Source: CG2-30-36-16 sp964372115
GTDB taxonomy: Bacteria > Bacteroidota > Ignavibacteria > Ignavibacteriales > Ignavibacteriaceae
NCBI GenBank assembly: GCA_964372115.1
Contig: CAYJPN010000010.1
Coordinates: 84,174-148,173, forward strand
Length of the DNA: 64,000 nucleotides
Direction of reading: 5' to 3'
Under the pieces are notes generated by a model that did no database searches, was not told the DNA's origin, and was given only the letters and a program-made list of their open reading frames with translations. Every line of letters starts with the position of its first letter. The first letter of the stretch is position 1. This document shows positions 18,142-27,626 of this stretch, one piece after another. Made by a program: the position numbers and the translations under genes.

Positions 18142-21100
18142 ATGAACAGGTTTACTTTTCTAATTTTAGCTCTACTGTTTTGCTCTTCAATAAATTTTCC
18201 GCAATCGACAAATAAAGAATTTAGATCTACCTGGGTAATAACCTGGGAGTACATCAACGGCGGCAGCTCGGTTGATCAAAACAAAGCGCGAATAAGAAAA
18301 ATCCTTGATGATCATGTAAAAGCAAAAATGACATCAGTGCTGTGGCAGGTTAGACAGGCAGGCACTGCATACTACAATTCATCATACGAGCCATGGGGCG
18401 ATTATGCCGGCGGCAGTTACCCGGGTTTTGACCCTCTTACTTATACAATTGAAGAAGCACATAAACGCGGACTCGAAGTGCACACCTGGTTTAATGTTTT
18501 TGCCTCGCAAAGCACAGCGCCCGGCGCGCCGGCTAATGAACACCCCGAATGGGTTTGTCGTGATATGGACGGAATACCGATGGCAGATAACCGTGCGCTT
18601 TCCCCCGGTATGGAAGCCTGCCGGGAGTACCTTTTAAATGTTGCAATGGAAGTAGTACATAATTACGACATCGATGGTTTTCATCTTGATTATATAAGAT
18701 GGAACGAATATACAAACAGTTTAAAATCAAAAGAGTTTGCAAAAGAAAAAGCAGCACAAAAACTGCCTGACTGGGCAATAAGTGATGATCAGATAAAAGA
18801 ACTTGAAGATAATAAAGCAGGGAGGTATTTGTTTGATGTTGATCATCCCTACTCTGCCGGTGTGCCTTCCGGTTTTACATCGTGGGATAATTGGCGGCGC
18901 TATAGTGTTACCGAATTTGTGCGAAGACTCCATGACTCAATTCAAACGGCAAAACCCTGGATACGGCTATCCGTTGCCGCTCTCGGCAAATACAACTGGA
19001 GCAGTTGGCAGGGTTATGGTACTGTTTATCAGGATGCTGCATTGTGGTTTAACGAAGGTTATATCGATCAATTAACACCGATGCATTACCATTGGCTTTC
19101 GGGTAATGATTTTTACGGCATGCTTGCGGGCAGCTGTCCGAACTGCTGGAGTCAATATATTCAGCCGGGAGTAACAGCGGGCAGGCTATACTCTGTAGGA
19201 CCACCTTCTTATATATTAGAAGATAATAATATTTTTTACCGTCATGCAGAAATAGTAAATAGCTGTCGGAGTGTGGACTGGGTGGACGGGTTTCAGTTTT
19301 TTAGTTACGGAAGCTGGCGCGATATGGAGTACTGGGAAACAGCGGCAAATACCTTCTTTAATAGAAAAACAAAAATAAGAGCAACCGGTTTAATTAGTGA
19401 TACAATCCCCGATGCACCTTCTTTAGCGATTCAAAAAATTGATTCGCTTAATTATAATTTAACAGTAACACCACCGGCAGGGTTAAATAAAAACCAATGG
19501 TTTGTAATTTATCGTTTTACAGGGGATAATGTAAACACAGATCAGGATGAAATAATAAGTGTAAAGTTTGATGAGCAGCAGTTTACAATTCCGCAGCAGT
19601 TTGATGGTCTGCAGGATTTTAACGGGCAATACAAATATACTGTTACAATGTGCAGCCGTTACTGGAACGAATCGCTCCCGTCGAACATTGTTCTAACGGA
19701 TAGTATACCTTCCTTTGCTCCTGTTGTTCTATCCACACATCCCGCCGAAGGCGATACTGCATCCGCGAATTCATCTTTATCTTTTGCTTTTTCAAAAACT
19801 ATGGATGTTAATTCATTCCCGGTTGGAATAGAAATAAATCCACCGGTTGAACTCTCAAGTGGAACATGGTCTGATGGTTATAAAAAAATTACATTTTCCA
19901 CTGCGAGTAATTTAGCATACTCAACCAATTATACGGTTACGCTTGATACATCTGTAAAAGACATAAACGGAAAGATAATTGACGGCAATGGTGACGGCGT
20001 ACCGGGAGATCCTTTTATTCTTCATTTTTCTGTTGAAGAACAGGACAACACGGGGCCCGGGGTTTTAGCAGTGTTTATAACAGACTCATTAAATTTTGAT
20101 CCTGAAGATATTCCTGGTGTTTTGTTTACAGAAGCAGTTGCGCCTTCAACAATAAATCATACAAATGTAATTTTGCAAAAGGGAAGCGAACCTATAGCAA
20201 AAGCTTTTCATCTTAAAACTGTAAACGGACGCTCTATATTAAATGTTAAAACCCCGCAGTCTCTTGAAGCGGGAGCAACTTACAAACTAATCCTAACCCA
20301 GAATGTAACCGACTTACTTGGAAATTCGATGGAGCAGGAAAACGAAATTGGCTTTACCGCATCATTAAAAGAGTACACTCAAAAATTTACTATTGATGAT
20401 TTTGCTGTTCAGGGAAGCTGGGAACAACCCGGCTACAGCGGCTCAACTGTGGGAATAATAGATTCAGGTTCAGCTTTCGGGTGGGCTACAAATTATTTTG
20501 TCCCTGCCGCATCGGCGAGTTCTGCATATCTTCAGTATCAGTGGGATCCATCAGCTCCAACCCATTTATTACGCAACTACCTTTCCGGCGGCGCTCCGCG
20601 TAATGTCGAGTTTGATACTTCATACGTTCTGCAGGTATACATATTCGGAGATAACAGCGGTAACAAATTCCGTTTTGCGTTAGATGAAGGAAGCGCAACC
20701 GCATGGCCGAATCATGAGGTTAATAATTGGACTACGATTGACTGGTACGGCTGGAAGCTGATAGAATGGAAATTGAATGACCCGACCACTGTTGGAGAAT
20801 GGGGCGGTTTGGGAAACGGTGTTTTGGATGGTACGCGTTATCGCATAGACAGTTTCCAGATGACCAACGACGCAACATCATCAAACTACGGAAGAATATA
20901 TTTTGGGATGCTGCGGCTTGCAAAAAAACAAGATGTTGTTGTTGGGATAACACAAATAGATAAAACCGCGCCCGATGATTTTATGCTTCTGCAAAACTAT
21001 CCGAACCCATTTAACCCTTCTACCAGCATACGATATACTCTCCCCTCGCCTTTCCAAGGAGAGGGGTCGGGGGTGAGGTTGGTAACATTAAAAATTTACG

Positions 21101-21276
21101 ATGTTTTGGGAAAAGAAGTAGCTGCCTTAGTTAACGAAACAAAGGAGCCGGGTTTTTACCAGGTTGAATGGAATGCTTCAAAGTTTGCCTCGGGTATTTA
21201 TTTTTATTGTTTGAGCGCAATTGACCATAACGGAAAAAGATTTATGCAGACACAAAAGATGATTTTACAAAAGTAA
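18142..21276 (+). CDS. GHL10-type glycoside hydrolase with Ig-like, jelly-roll and T9SS domains
   Basis: The frame is open from an ATG at 18121, but 18142 is preferred: CGGAG lies upstream and the product then starts with a classic signal peptide (MNRFTFLILALLF). The first 420 residues form a TIM-barrel of the glycosyl-hydrolase-like 10 (DUF187) family, with FRSTWVITWEYI, GLEVHTWFNVF and IDGFHLDYIRW, where Asp and Glu residues at strand ends are the expected catalytic pair. A Big_5/SbsA-like Ig domain follows near residue 535, then a jelly-roll-like domain with Y-S-G-S-T-V-G-I near 770. The end is a T9SS domain with QNYPNPFNPST. That domain carries a 13-residue insert at 21043-21081 coded by a palindromic sequence. 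Family members are thought to act on cell-wall or exopolysaccharide glycans; the substrate here is unknown. Confidence 0.85.
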   Translation: MNRFTFLILALLFCSSINFPQSTNKEFRSTWVITWEYINGGSSVDQNKARIRKILDDHVKAKMTSVLWQVRQAGTAYYNSSYEPWGDYAGGSYPGFDPLTYTIEEAHKRGLEVHTWFNVFASQSTAPGAPANEHPEWVCRDMDGIPMADNRALSPGMEACREYLLNVAMEVVHNYDIDGFHLDYIRWNEYTNSLKSKEFAKEKAAQKLPDWAISDDQIKELEDNKAGRYLFDVDHPYSAGVPSGFTSWDNWRRYSVTEFVRRLHDSIQTAKPWIRLSVAALGKYNWSSWQGYGTVYQDAALWFNEGYIDQLTPMHYHWLSGNDFYGMLAGSCPNCWSQYIQPGVTAGRLYSVGPPSYILEDNNIFYRHAEIVNSCRSVDWVDGFQFFSYGSWRDMEYWETAANTFFNRKTKIRATGLISDTIPDAPSLAIQKIDSLNYNLTVTPPAGLNKNQWFVIYRFTGDNVNTDQDEIISVKFDEQQFTIPQQFDGLQDFNGQYKYTVTMCSRYWNESLPSNIVLTDSIPSFAPVVLSTHPAEGDTASANSSLSFAFSKTMDVNSFPVGIEINPPVELSSGTWSDGYKKITFSTASNLAYSTNYTVTLDTSVKDINGKIIDGNGDGVPGDPFILHFSVEEQDNTGPGVLAVFITDSLNFDPEDIPGVLFTEAVAPSTINHTNVILQKGSEPIAKAFHLKTVNGRSILNVKTPQSLEAGATYKLILTQNVTDLLGNSMEQENEIGFTASLKEYTQKFTIDDFAVQGSWEQPGYSGSTVGIIDSGSAFGWATNYFVPAASASSAYLQYQWDPSAPTHLLRNYLSGGAPRNVEFDTSYVLQVYIFGDNSGNKFRFALDEGSATAWPNHEVNNWTTIDWYGWKLIEWKLNDPTTVGEWGGLGNGVLDGTRYRIDSFQMTNDATSSNYGRIYFGMLRLAKKQDVVVGITQIDKTAPDDFMLLQNYPNPFNPSTSIRYTLPSPFQGEGSGVRLVTLKIYDVLGKEVAALVNETKEPGFYQVEWNASKFASGIYFYCLSAIDHNGKRFMQTQKMILQK
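21038..21081 (+). repeat. Palindromic element inserted in frame in a T9SS domain
   Basis: CCCCTC (21042-21047) pairs with GAGGGG (21061-21066), with an alternative pairing CTCTCC (21038-21043) with GGAGAG (21058-21063), followed by TCGGGGGTGAGGT. The translation P-S-P-F-Q-G-E-G-S-G-V-R sits between the strands that read SIRYTL and VTLKIYDVLG and are adjacent in the other T9SS domains of the window. Confidence 0.75.
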
Positions 21277-21372
21277 TTTGCCAAGACAGAAGTTGAATAA
21301 TATTTATAAGCCCGCTCAAAAAGGTATTAAATTCATTCGTTAGCTAACGGATTGTTCAAGGAGTATAAACCA

Positions 21373-21514
21373 TTGAAACGGTTCGATGGTTTATTAAGTT
21401 GTTATTAACCTACGGCTTCCCCAACTGGATGGCGACCAAAGCCGTGGGTTAATGGGAATAAATAGTGAATCGTTTTACAGTTATGCCTGTACGCCTCTGG
21501 TGTAACCGTTTCAA
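21373..21514. repeat. 142-bp structured inverted-repeat element (REP/MITE-like)
   Basis: The ends are perfect 11-bp inverted repeats, TTGAAACGGTT (21373-21383) and AACCGTTTCAA (21504-21514). Inside is a 15-bp hairpin: ATTAACCTACGGCTT (21404-21418) with AAGCCGTGGGTTAAT (21439-21453), one G-T pair, and a 20-base loop. No open frame of note is present. It lies in the 280-bp gap between convergent genes. The layout resembles non-autonomous repeats mobilised by REP-associated (IS200-like) transposases, but no second copy is in this window. Confidence 0.65.
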
Positions 21515-21556
21515 AACTTTTAGAGTGAACTCATTATTAATAAAAAATATTTCATG

Positions 21557-22288
21557 TTAATATCCTTTAATTAATAATAAACTAATTTCATCATAAATAG
21601 CTTTTACTTCATGTGCATTTTTTTCCTTAGCATCCAACAATGCAAGATTCGGATCTAATAAAAGTTCACCTTTTACCTTAAGTTCAATAATAGGCATATA
21701 TAAATTATCTAATTTCTTTTCGTGGGTATGTGTATATCGTAAAGCTACAAAGTATAATTCACCAACTTTGAAATCATAAAATTTCTCGTGATAGCAATCG
21801 AAGCTAATCTTTTCCCCTACTGTAAACATTTTTCCATTAAAAATAATTTGTATTTTGGCAGTGATAACTGCTTTATTGGATAAAAAACCGCGGTGATCAT
21901 AATCATACTGCACCAATTTTTTGTCCAATATTTCTATTAGAAAAGTGTATGGATACTCTAAAAAACTATAATAATACTTCCCAAACCTTTGAGAAATTTC
22001 TTTCATTAATCCTTCTTCAAAAGTAGGTAAATTTTTAATATTTATTTTACCGTGGAAACTCCATAGTTTTTCATAAATGAGTTTAGGGAAATTTTGGTAT
22101 AGATAATTCCTCTTCCTTGCTATTTGTAATAAATCACTGTCTGGTATAAAATTGATTTTGTCATATGCCACTGATGAGTACATCTGTTCAATATCAGTAT
22201 AATATTCCTCTGTTAATTTCTGTCCTTTTTCTTCCTGAGAAAAACCTAATACATTTAGGACAATTATTAATAAAACAATTTTTTTCAT
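21557..22288 (-). CDS. Secreted protein of unknown function
   Basis: I do not recognise a family. The 243-residue protein has a signal peptide (about 1-17, MKKIVLLIIVLNVLGFSQ) and a mature part rich in Lys, Tyr and Phe with predicted mixed alpha/beta structure. There is a central stretch (KAVITAKIQIIFNGKMFTVG, then FYDFKVGELYFVAL) that looks like a beta sandwich. There is no lipobox, metal motif or sorting domain. It stands alone between repeat elements in an accessory region. Confidence 0.6.
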   Translation of the reverse strand: MKKIVLLIIVLNVLGFSQEEKGQKLTEEYYTDIEQMYSSVAYDKINFIPDSDLLQIARKRNYLYQNFPKLIYEKLWSFHGKINIKNLPTFEEGLMKEISQRFGKYYYSFLEYPYTFLIEILDKKLVQYDYDHRGFLSNKAVITAKIQIIFNGKMFTVGEKISFDCYHEKFYDFKVGELYFVALRYTHTHEKKLDNLYMPIIELKVKGELLLDPNLALLDAKEKNAHEVKAIYDEISLLLIKGY

Positions 22289-22858
22289 TTTTAAATTTCC
22301 TTATATTTAATTAAACAAACTTAAGGCAGAATGATCAGTGAATTATTCAAACTTGCCTTTTAGTTTGCAAGTAGAGCAGTGATGTTGACCCATCACTGCT
22401 TTTTATTTATTCGAGGCGGCACTCTAAACATATTTCCTTCTTTCTTATGTTTGCTTTAAATTAATATTGATGAAATTACAAGTTCATTTTCAGCGTTTCA
22501 AGGATAAAATAATTTAAAATATGAAAGACCAATTTTGAACAAAAATAATGTTCAACAATTTTAAATCTGTCAATGCAAAATTTAAAATGGTTTAATACTC
22601 AAGTCACTCTATATTTTGAATAACTAAATCTTCTTTTTAAATCTCTCCATTGTTCTGTAAGACTCAATAGAATATTTAATATTTTTTAATTTTTAATTCT
22701 TAATTCTTAATTCTTGCTCAAAGGTAAGTTCCCCGCAAATGCGGCATATAAAAAAGTAAAGCACGGCGCTATAGTTATTATCCAAAAAATTCATTGCCGT
22801 AACCCGCAAAATATTTATTATCCCTTTAATCATAATTTTATAGTCCAATGATTAATGG
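22289..22858. other. AT-rich non-coding stretch with an orphan terminator
   Basis: No supported gene is present. It holds a plus-oriented terminator hairpin at 22375-22400, an ACTTGC/GCAAGT inverted repeat at 22351-22372, three tandem copies of TTAATTCT-like sequence near 22690-22716, and a small CCGC/GCGG hairpin at 22733-22744. It leads directly into repeat copy A. Confidence 0.6.
22375..22406 (+). terminator. Plus-strand terminator with no plus-strand gene upstream
   Basis: AGCAGTGATG (22375-22384) and CATCACTGCT (22391-22400) form a perfect 10-bp stem with a 6-base loop, followed by TTTTATTTATT. The nearest upstream gene is on the other strand and begins at 22288, so this looks like the remains of a lost gene or the end of a small RNA. 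Confidence 0.6.
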
Positions 22859-23124
22859 AAATTTATAAAAAAAAACGGAAAGACGTAAATGTTTTTTTGT
22901 TTAGATAGGAAATTGTAAAAAATGTTGGACGTAGATTTTGCCCGGGTGTTTTCGCCACTACCCTTTAGCATGTATGCTTTTCCGCGTGGCGGATAAATTA
23001 TTGTACGCAAACCCCACAAACAAAGCTCCGGCGGGGCGGCGTGTTTTATAGCTGCACAATAAAATTATTTTTCTAAAAAATTAAAACCGTTTTATTGATC
23101 TCCTACAGAGATCGAACTCAATTA
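22859..23124. repeat. 266-bp repeat, copy A
   Basis: This stretch matches 24443-24708 almost base for base: I count two single-base length differences in homopolymers and one substitution. It contains nested inverted repeats, CGCCAC (22953-22958) with GTGGCG (22986-22991) enclosing AGCAT/ATGCT (22967-22971, 22974-22978), and near the right end GATCTC-CTACA-GAGATC. The first bases are an A-tract. No coding potential is evident. Confidence 0.95.
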
Positions 23125-23230
23125 GTTTATTTTTTCTAAATGTATTAAATCATTCTGCGTTAAATGGGGACGGCGCTCCAACGCTGTCTCTCGTTAATTA
23201 AAATTATTTTATTTAGCTGTTGTTCCTCAT

Positions 23231-24274
23231 TTATTGTTCATTTAATTTACCGTGTATCATTAAATTATTTCCGTTTGTTCTACCAATGAAAAAAACTTCT
23301 GTATCAAACATTATCCCCTCACGTACAAAAATATTTTCAGTCGATTGATATAGATAAACAGTATTTTCACCATTATAATGAGCTATACCATCTCTCATTC
23401 CAAGGAAAATATCTTTTTCATTTCTTCCCCAACCAACGTGAAGAAATTTTGGGTCATCAGTAAGTCTTCCGATTTTTATAAAATTATTCTCGTTGTAGCA
23501 AAATAGGTCATAGCCAATTATAAAGTATATTCTTGAATTTAATCTGAGGACGTTTCCAAATTCATCTTTGTTTTGAGAACCCGATTTTATTTCTGTTAAT
23601 GTAGTATTATTAATTTCATATAGTTGATAGTCATTTTCGTTTAAATTTTGTTGGGTAAGCCCTCGTAGATATACCTTGCCATTTTTTTTGTCTTTTCCGA
23701 TTTCGTCAAAAATGGCACGGGTTTTGGGAATCGTTATATTTTGCCATTTGTTATTGTTATAATGTAGAATGATTCCCCAATAATCTTCCGGACCAATATA
23801 GTATTGTCCGACTGAATAAATATCCGTTTCCGAAATTGCGAGGACTTCTTGTAAAACGACTAATGTATCCTCGTTAGTAAATAACCTATATTGTTCACTC
23901 CACCCATTTCCATTGTAATGCCAAATTTTTCCCTCTAAACCACTACTCCAAACAGAATTTACGGAAATACTAGAAACAGAATAAGGAGCAAAAGGTCTTG
24001 ATATTAAATCGGTTTTCCAGCTTTGCCCATCATAGTGATAAAAGGTTTTATCAAGGTCTCCACCAGGTCCACAAGTCCACACATCTGTGGGAGATGTTCC
24101 AGTTATATCTGTAAAAGAATTAAATGGCAAGAAGAGTGTATCCACCGTCCAGGTATAATCCCTTCTTCCCGGTTCAATGTTATCTTCAACTGCAGTAACT
24201 TCATTTTTACATGTAACAGACAAAAGAGATAGAAGAGATATAAAACTAAATAGCATGATCTTGTTGATAGGCAT
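23231..24274 (-). CDS. Putative lipoprotein with propeller-like repeats
   Basis: The open frame extends to 24370, but the ATG at 24274 (MPINKIMLFSF) gives a proper lipoprotein signal with the lipobox L-S-V-T-C, so the longer N-terminus is probably untranslated. The mature protein has repeated units such as DVWTCGPGG, SVWSSGLEGKIWHYNGNGW and DIYSVGQY, where each repeat pairs a Ser/Asp-x-Trp strand with a H-Y-x-G/N-x-x-W strand, as in seven-bladed propellers. No catalytic motif is seen. The gene is enclosed by two nearly identical 266-bp repeats, so it may have been gained or moved as a unit (inference). Confidence 0.7.
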   Translation of the reverse strand: MPINKIMLFSFISLLSLLSVTCKNEVTAVEDNIEPGRRDYTWTVDTLFLPFNSFTDITGTSPTDVWTCGPGGDLDKTFYHYDGQSWKTDLISRPFAPYSVSSISVNSVWSSGLEGKIWHYNGNGWSEQYRLFTNEDTLVVLQEVLAISETDIYSVGQYYIGPEDYWGIILHYNNNKWQNITIPKTRAIFDEIGKDKKNGKVYLRGLTQQNLNENDYQLYEINNTTLTEIKSGSQNKDEFGNVLRLNSRIYFIIGYDLFCYNENNFIKIGRLTDDPKFLHVGWGRNEKDIFLGMRDGIAHYNGENTVYLYQSTENIFVREGIMFDTEVFFIGRTNGNNLMIHGKLNEQ

Positions 24275-24442
24275 AACAATAGAAACCCTTTTCTTTAAAG
24301 AGAGAATTAAGAATTGTAACGTAAAAAAGTAACCCGGAACAGCGGCTTTTATTTTATAATTTTTTACCACCGTTCCCCCGAAAATGACAATTTATATTTT
24401 TGTTGTCTAGCACCATAACTGCTCCCGTAAAATTGTTGTTAC

Positions 24443-24708
24443 AAATTTATAAAAAAAAAACGGAAAGACGTAAATGTTTTTTTGTTTAGATAGGAAATTG
24501 TAAAAAATGTTGGACGTAGATTTTGCCCGGGTGTTTTCGCCACTACCCTTTAGCATGTATGCTTTTCCGCGTGGCGGATAAATTATTGTACGCAAACCCC
24601 ACAAACAAAGCTCCGGCGGGGCGGCGTGTTTTATAGCTGCACAATAAAATTATTTTTCTAAAAAATTAAAACCGTTTATTGATCTCCTACAGAGATCGGA
24701 CTCAATTA
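24443..24708. repeat. 266-bp repeat, copy B
   Basis: This is the second copy of the repeat at 22859-23124, in the same orientation. It has one more A in the left A-tract, one fewer T near 24675, and G instead of A near 24699. A 65-codon open frame inside it (24407-24604, minus) has no family features and I treat it as chance. Confidence 0.95.
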
Positions 24709-24849
24709 TTTTTTTTCTACCATAATGGAACCCCGATGGGGTTCTTTATAAGGCATCAACAGAACACTATTCTTTTTGCCCGGATATTTTCCGCGTGGCG
24801 GATAAATTATTGTAAATTACCAACACCCCGAAAAATCGGGATGGCTTCA
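24709..24849. repeat. Hairpin cluster with a third partial repeat copy
   Basis: GAACCCC-GAT-GGGGTTC (24728-24744) forms a 7-bp hairpin. A 26-bp segment at 24789-24814 is identical to part of both 266-bp copies (22980-23005 and 24565-24590). CCCGA/TCGGG (24827-24840) forms another hairpin just before the carboxypeptidase stop. The arrangement suggests accumulation of short palindromic repeats at this site. Confidence 0.7.
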
Positions 24850-27534
24850 TTATTTTAGTAGTGAAAGTTTCTTTGTAATTTTAACTTCGTTTTGTGTCTG
24901 TAATTGGTAGAGATAGACGCCACTCGCAAGATTACTTGCATCAAAGTTTACTTCATAACGTCCTTTGGTTTTGTATTCGTTAACGAGTGTCTTTACTTCG
25001 CTGCCGAGAATATCATAAACTATTATTTTTACAATTCCGGTTTGCGGAATTGAATATTTTATTTTTGTTGTTGGATTAAACGGATTGGGGTAATTTTGTT
25101 CAAGTTTATAGGTTAATACACCGATGTAATCAACTTCAACAGCCCCATAAATACGGTATGTGCCGTCGTAATCAACTTGCTTAAGCCTGTAACTGTATTT
25201 ACCATGTTCAACATTATCATCAATAAAAGTATAACTGTTCTGCTCGGTTGTACTACCGCTGCCTTTTACAAAACCAATATTTTTCCAGCGACTATCAGTA
25301 ATACCCGACGATTGCCGTTCTACTTGAAAACCAGAATTATTCAACTCGGTTACTGTTTGCCAATTTAAAATAATTTTATTGTCCGAGGCTTCAGCAGTAA
25401 ACGAACGAAGCTCCACAGGGACAATTGTATAAACCATTATACCGATATCATCAACATACCAGCCGTCTTTCTGAATTGAGCCGTCGCTTTTCAGCTCGAA
25501 TTTTATTTTCACCTGACTGCTTGTGTGGTTTTCAAGATTTATCCGTTCCTGCACCCATGAAGATTTTGTGCCATCGTACAAAGGTTCTCCGTTAGGCTGG
25601 AATGTGCCCTGTCCCGGTTCGGTGTATAAACCTTGAAGCGGTGACCATGTTGAACCATTATTTGTGCTAATTTCTACCTGCCCGTAATCCCAATTGCTTT
25701 CAATTTCATATTTTGTCCAGAATGTTAATTTAGGATTAGCATACATTGATAAATCAATAGGATTGATTAGCTGCATTGTAACCGTAGCGTTGGCAGAATA
25801 ATTGCCGTCCTTGCTATCAGTATAACTATTTGGTGTAGAATGAAACGATGTGGTTGTTGCGTCCCACTTCGGTGTAGACGGCACGGCTGTAATTGTCCAG
25901 TTAGTTAAAGGATTATTAGTTGTATCAATAAACATATATGTAGGTACGCCGACGATAAAACTCACGGTATCAGTCGACATAATTATACCTTGAGTTGAAA
26001 CAGTAAAAAGAAGTTTAATTTTTTCTTCAACCGGCGCCGCTGAAGAAATTGCTATTGTTAAAGGTGTAACAACCTGCTCGGAGCTTCTAGCTTCGATTGA
26101 GTCGAAAGCAACTGTACCGACGACGACCGATGCATACTGGTTTAACGATGACAAATTAATATCCAAATTATGTGCTGATGACAATCCTTTATTTCGAAAC
26201 TCAGGTAGTAAATCAACATTGTCTCCCGGATTAAAATATTGCTGTTGAAAATTAGGATTTTGAAGAGCAACATATTCACCTGCTACCCATGCCTGGTACA
26301 AATTTACGGGAACATTCTGCTGTGCAATCGGGAATATTCTACTTTGCGGAGGCCAAAAATTGTCAGAATAATTACCTATTTCTATTGTGTAACCAAAAAT
26401 TTTATTTTTCAGAACCTGTTCACCGTAGAGCCAGTCTCTAACACTTCCATTACTTGGATAACCGAGAATATCAGAACTGTTACCGTAAGAATAACCGTTA
26501 AGTGCCGCCATATCGGAAGCAAACTCTCTATAGGTTACCGAGTCGGGAGTGTATGCATCGATATATCCCCACGGATATAAAATTGCATCCTGGTATGAAT
26601 GCATATTAAAATAAGTTTTAATTCCTTTACCGATGATATGATCTCTAACTGCCTGCGCTTCTGGTTCAGAAAAAGCAGATGGTCCTCGATACGTTTCGCT
26701 TGAAGGAGTCGGGCTAGAACCGCTATTATCATATCCCCACATATATGAGAAGTTACGATTTAGATCAACTCCGTAGGAGCCGCCGTTATTCCGGCGATTT
26801 TTACGCCACATTCCGCCGCCGCCCGGGTAAGTTGTTCTGTTGTACTCATAACCGTCAGGGTTAAAAACCGGGGTACAATATATCTCTCTGTTATTAACAA
26901 GATAAGTTACAACAGGATCAGTTCCGTAATTTTCCAGAAGGTACCACATAAAATACATTAAGGTCGCCATCGACTGCGGTTCACGCGCATGAACAAGCGC
27001 GTCAAAACCTGTGGCGGGTTCGTTCTCTTGTATGTTCGGGTTATCGGAAATTTTAACTGCCCACAATGTTCTTCCTTCATGGCTGGTTCCGATGGAATAT
27101 TTTTGCGAAATAATATTCGGGTAATGGGCAATCATCGAATCCAGGCTTGCTACAATTTCCGAATATGTGTAATATCCTCCCATTGAGCCGTAACCGAAAC
27201 CCGTAACGTTGTAATCTGATTTGCTGTTTAACAGCGAGGTTTGTTTTTCGATTATGCTAAGCTTTGGTATATTTTCATAAAAGCTGAACCAATCTTCTAT
27301 TAATACCTCATACTGAAATCCTGTTTTTTGAAGAGCATCAAACTCATCATCCGAAACAAAAACCTGAATAGTATTGTCTTTGGCTGTAGAGTAGTGATCG
27401 AATTGAAGACCGGCATTTATCAATGTTTCAATATCTTTTGAATCATTAAGATGAATATTTACTTTTTTATAGTTTTGTGCCGATAAGGAAAAAGTTAATG
27501 CTATAAATAAGAGAAAAAAGAAAAGATGCTTCAT
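24850..27534 (-). CDS. Secreted M14 zinc carboxypeptidase with T9SS sorting domain
   Basis: The 894-residue protein starts with a signal peptide (1-20, ending S-A-Q). The M14 peptidase domain spans about residues 115-410: zinc ligands H182 and E185 (HAREPQS), H312 (NMHSYQ), substrate-binding VDLNRNF, and catalytic E385 in TIEIGN. M14 enzymes cleave C-terminal residues from peptides. A jelly-roll-like domain (about 560-700, ending DGWYVDDIGIM) and a module shared with the protein at 380-1549 (TELNNSGFQVERQ, YSYRLKQVDYDG) follow. The end is a T9SS domain (QNYPNPFNPTTKI, KKLSLLK). The active-site set is complete, so it should be functional outside the cell. Confidence 0.93.
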   Translation of the reverse strand: MKHLFFFLLFIALTFSLSAQNYKKVNIHLNDSKDIETLINAGLQFDHYSTAKDNTIQVFVSDDEFDALQKTGFQYEVLIEDWFSFYENIPKLSIIEKQTSLLNSKSDYNVTGFGYGSMGGYYTYSEIVASLDSMIAHYPNIISQKYSIGTSHEGRTLWAVKISDNPNIQENEPATGFDALVHAREPQSMATLMYFMWYLLENYGTDPVVTYLVNNREIYCTPVFNPDGYEYNRTTYPGGGGMWRKNRRNNGGSYGVDLNRNFSYMWGYDNSGSSPTPSSETYRGPSAFSEPEAQAVRDHIIGKGIKTYFNMHSYQDAILYPWGYIDAYTPDSVTYREFASDMAALNGYSYGNSSDILGYPSNGSVRDWLYGEQVLKNKIFGYTIEIGNYSDNFWPPQSRIFPIAQQNVPVNLYQAWVAGEYVALQNPNFQQQYFNPGDNVDLLPEFRNKGLSSAHNLDINLSSLNQYASVVVGTVAFDSIEARSSEQVVTPLTIAISSAAPVEEKIKLLFTVSTQGIIMSTDTVSFIVGVPTYMFIDTTNNPLTNWTITAVPSTPKWDATTTSFHSTPNSYTDSKDGNYSANATVTMQLINPIDLSMYANPKLTFWTKYEIESNWDYGQVEISTNNGSTWSPLQGLYTEPGQGTFQPNGEPLYDGTKSSWVQERINLENHTSSQVKIKFELKSDGSIQKDGWYVDDIGIMVYTIVPVELRSFTAEASDNKIILNWQTVTELNNSGFQVERQSSGITDSRWKNIGFVKGSGSTTEQNSYTFIDDNVEHGKYSYRLKQVDYDGTYRIYGAVEVDYIGVLTYKLEQNYPNPFNPTTKIKYSIPQTGIVKIIVYDILGSEVKTLVNEYKTKGRYEVNFDASNLASGVYLYQLQTQNEVKITKKLSLLK

Positions 27535-27626
27535 AAAACGGGTCTCACAAAAATGAATAATTATAAACGTGTGTAAAAATAAAATATTTTAATGAAATAG
27601 TATCCCTTAGTTTGGAATTTAGGTTA

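Noticed and set aside
24407..24604. A 65-codon minus-strand frame inside repeat copy B
   Set aside because: Most of it is the 266-bp repeat sequence. Copy A does not keep an equivalent frame with the same start, and no domain is visible.
21277..24849. Possible CRISPR array among the repeats
   Set aside because: There are only two long repeats about 1.6 kb apart and a few short hairpins. Regular 25-40 bp repeats with unique spacers and cas genes are absent.
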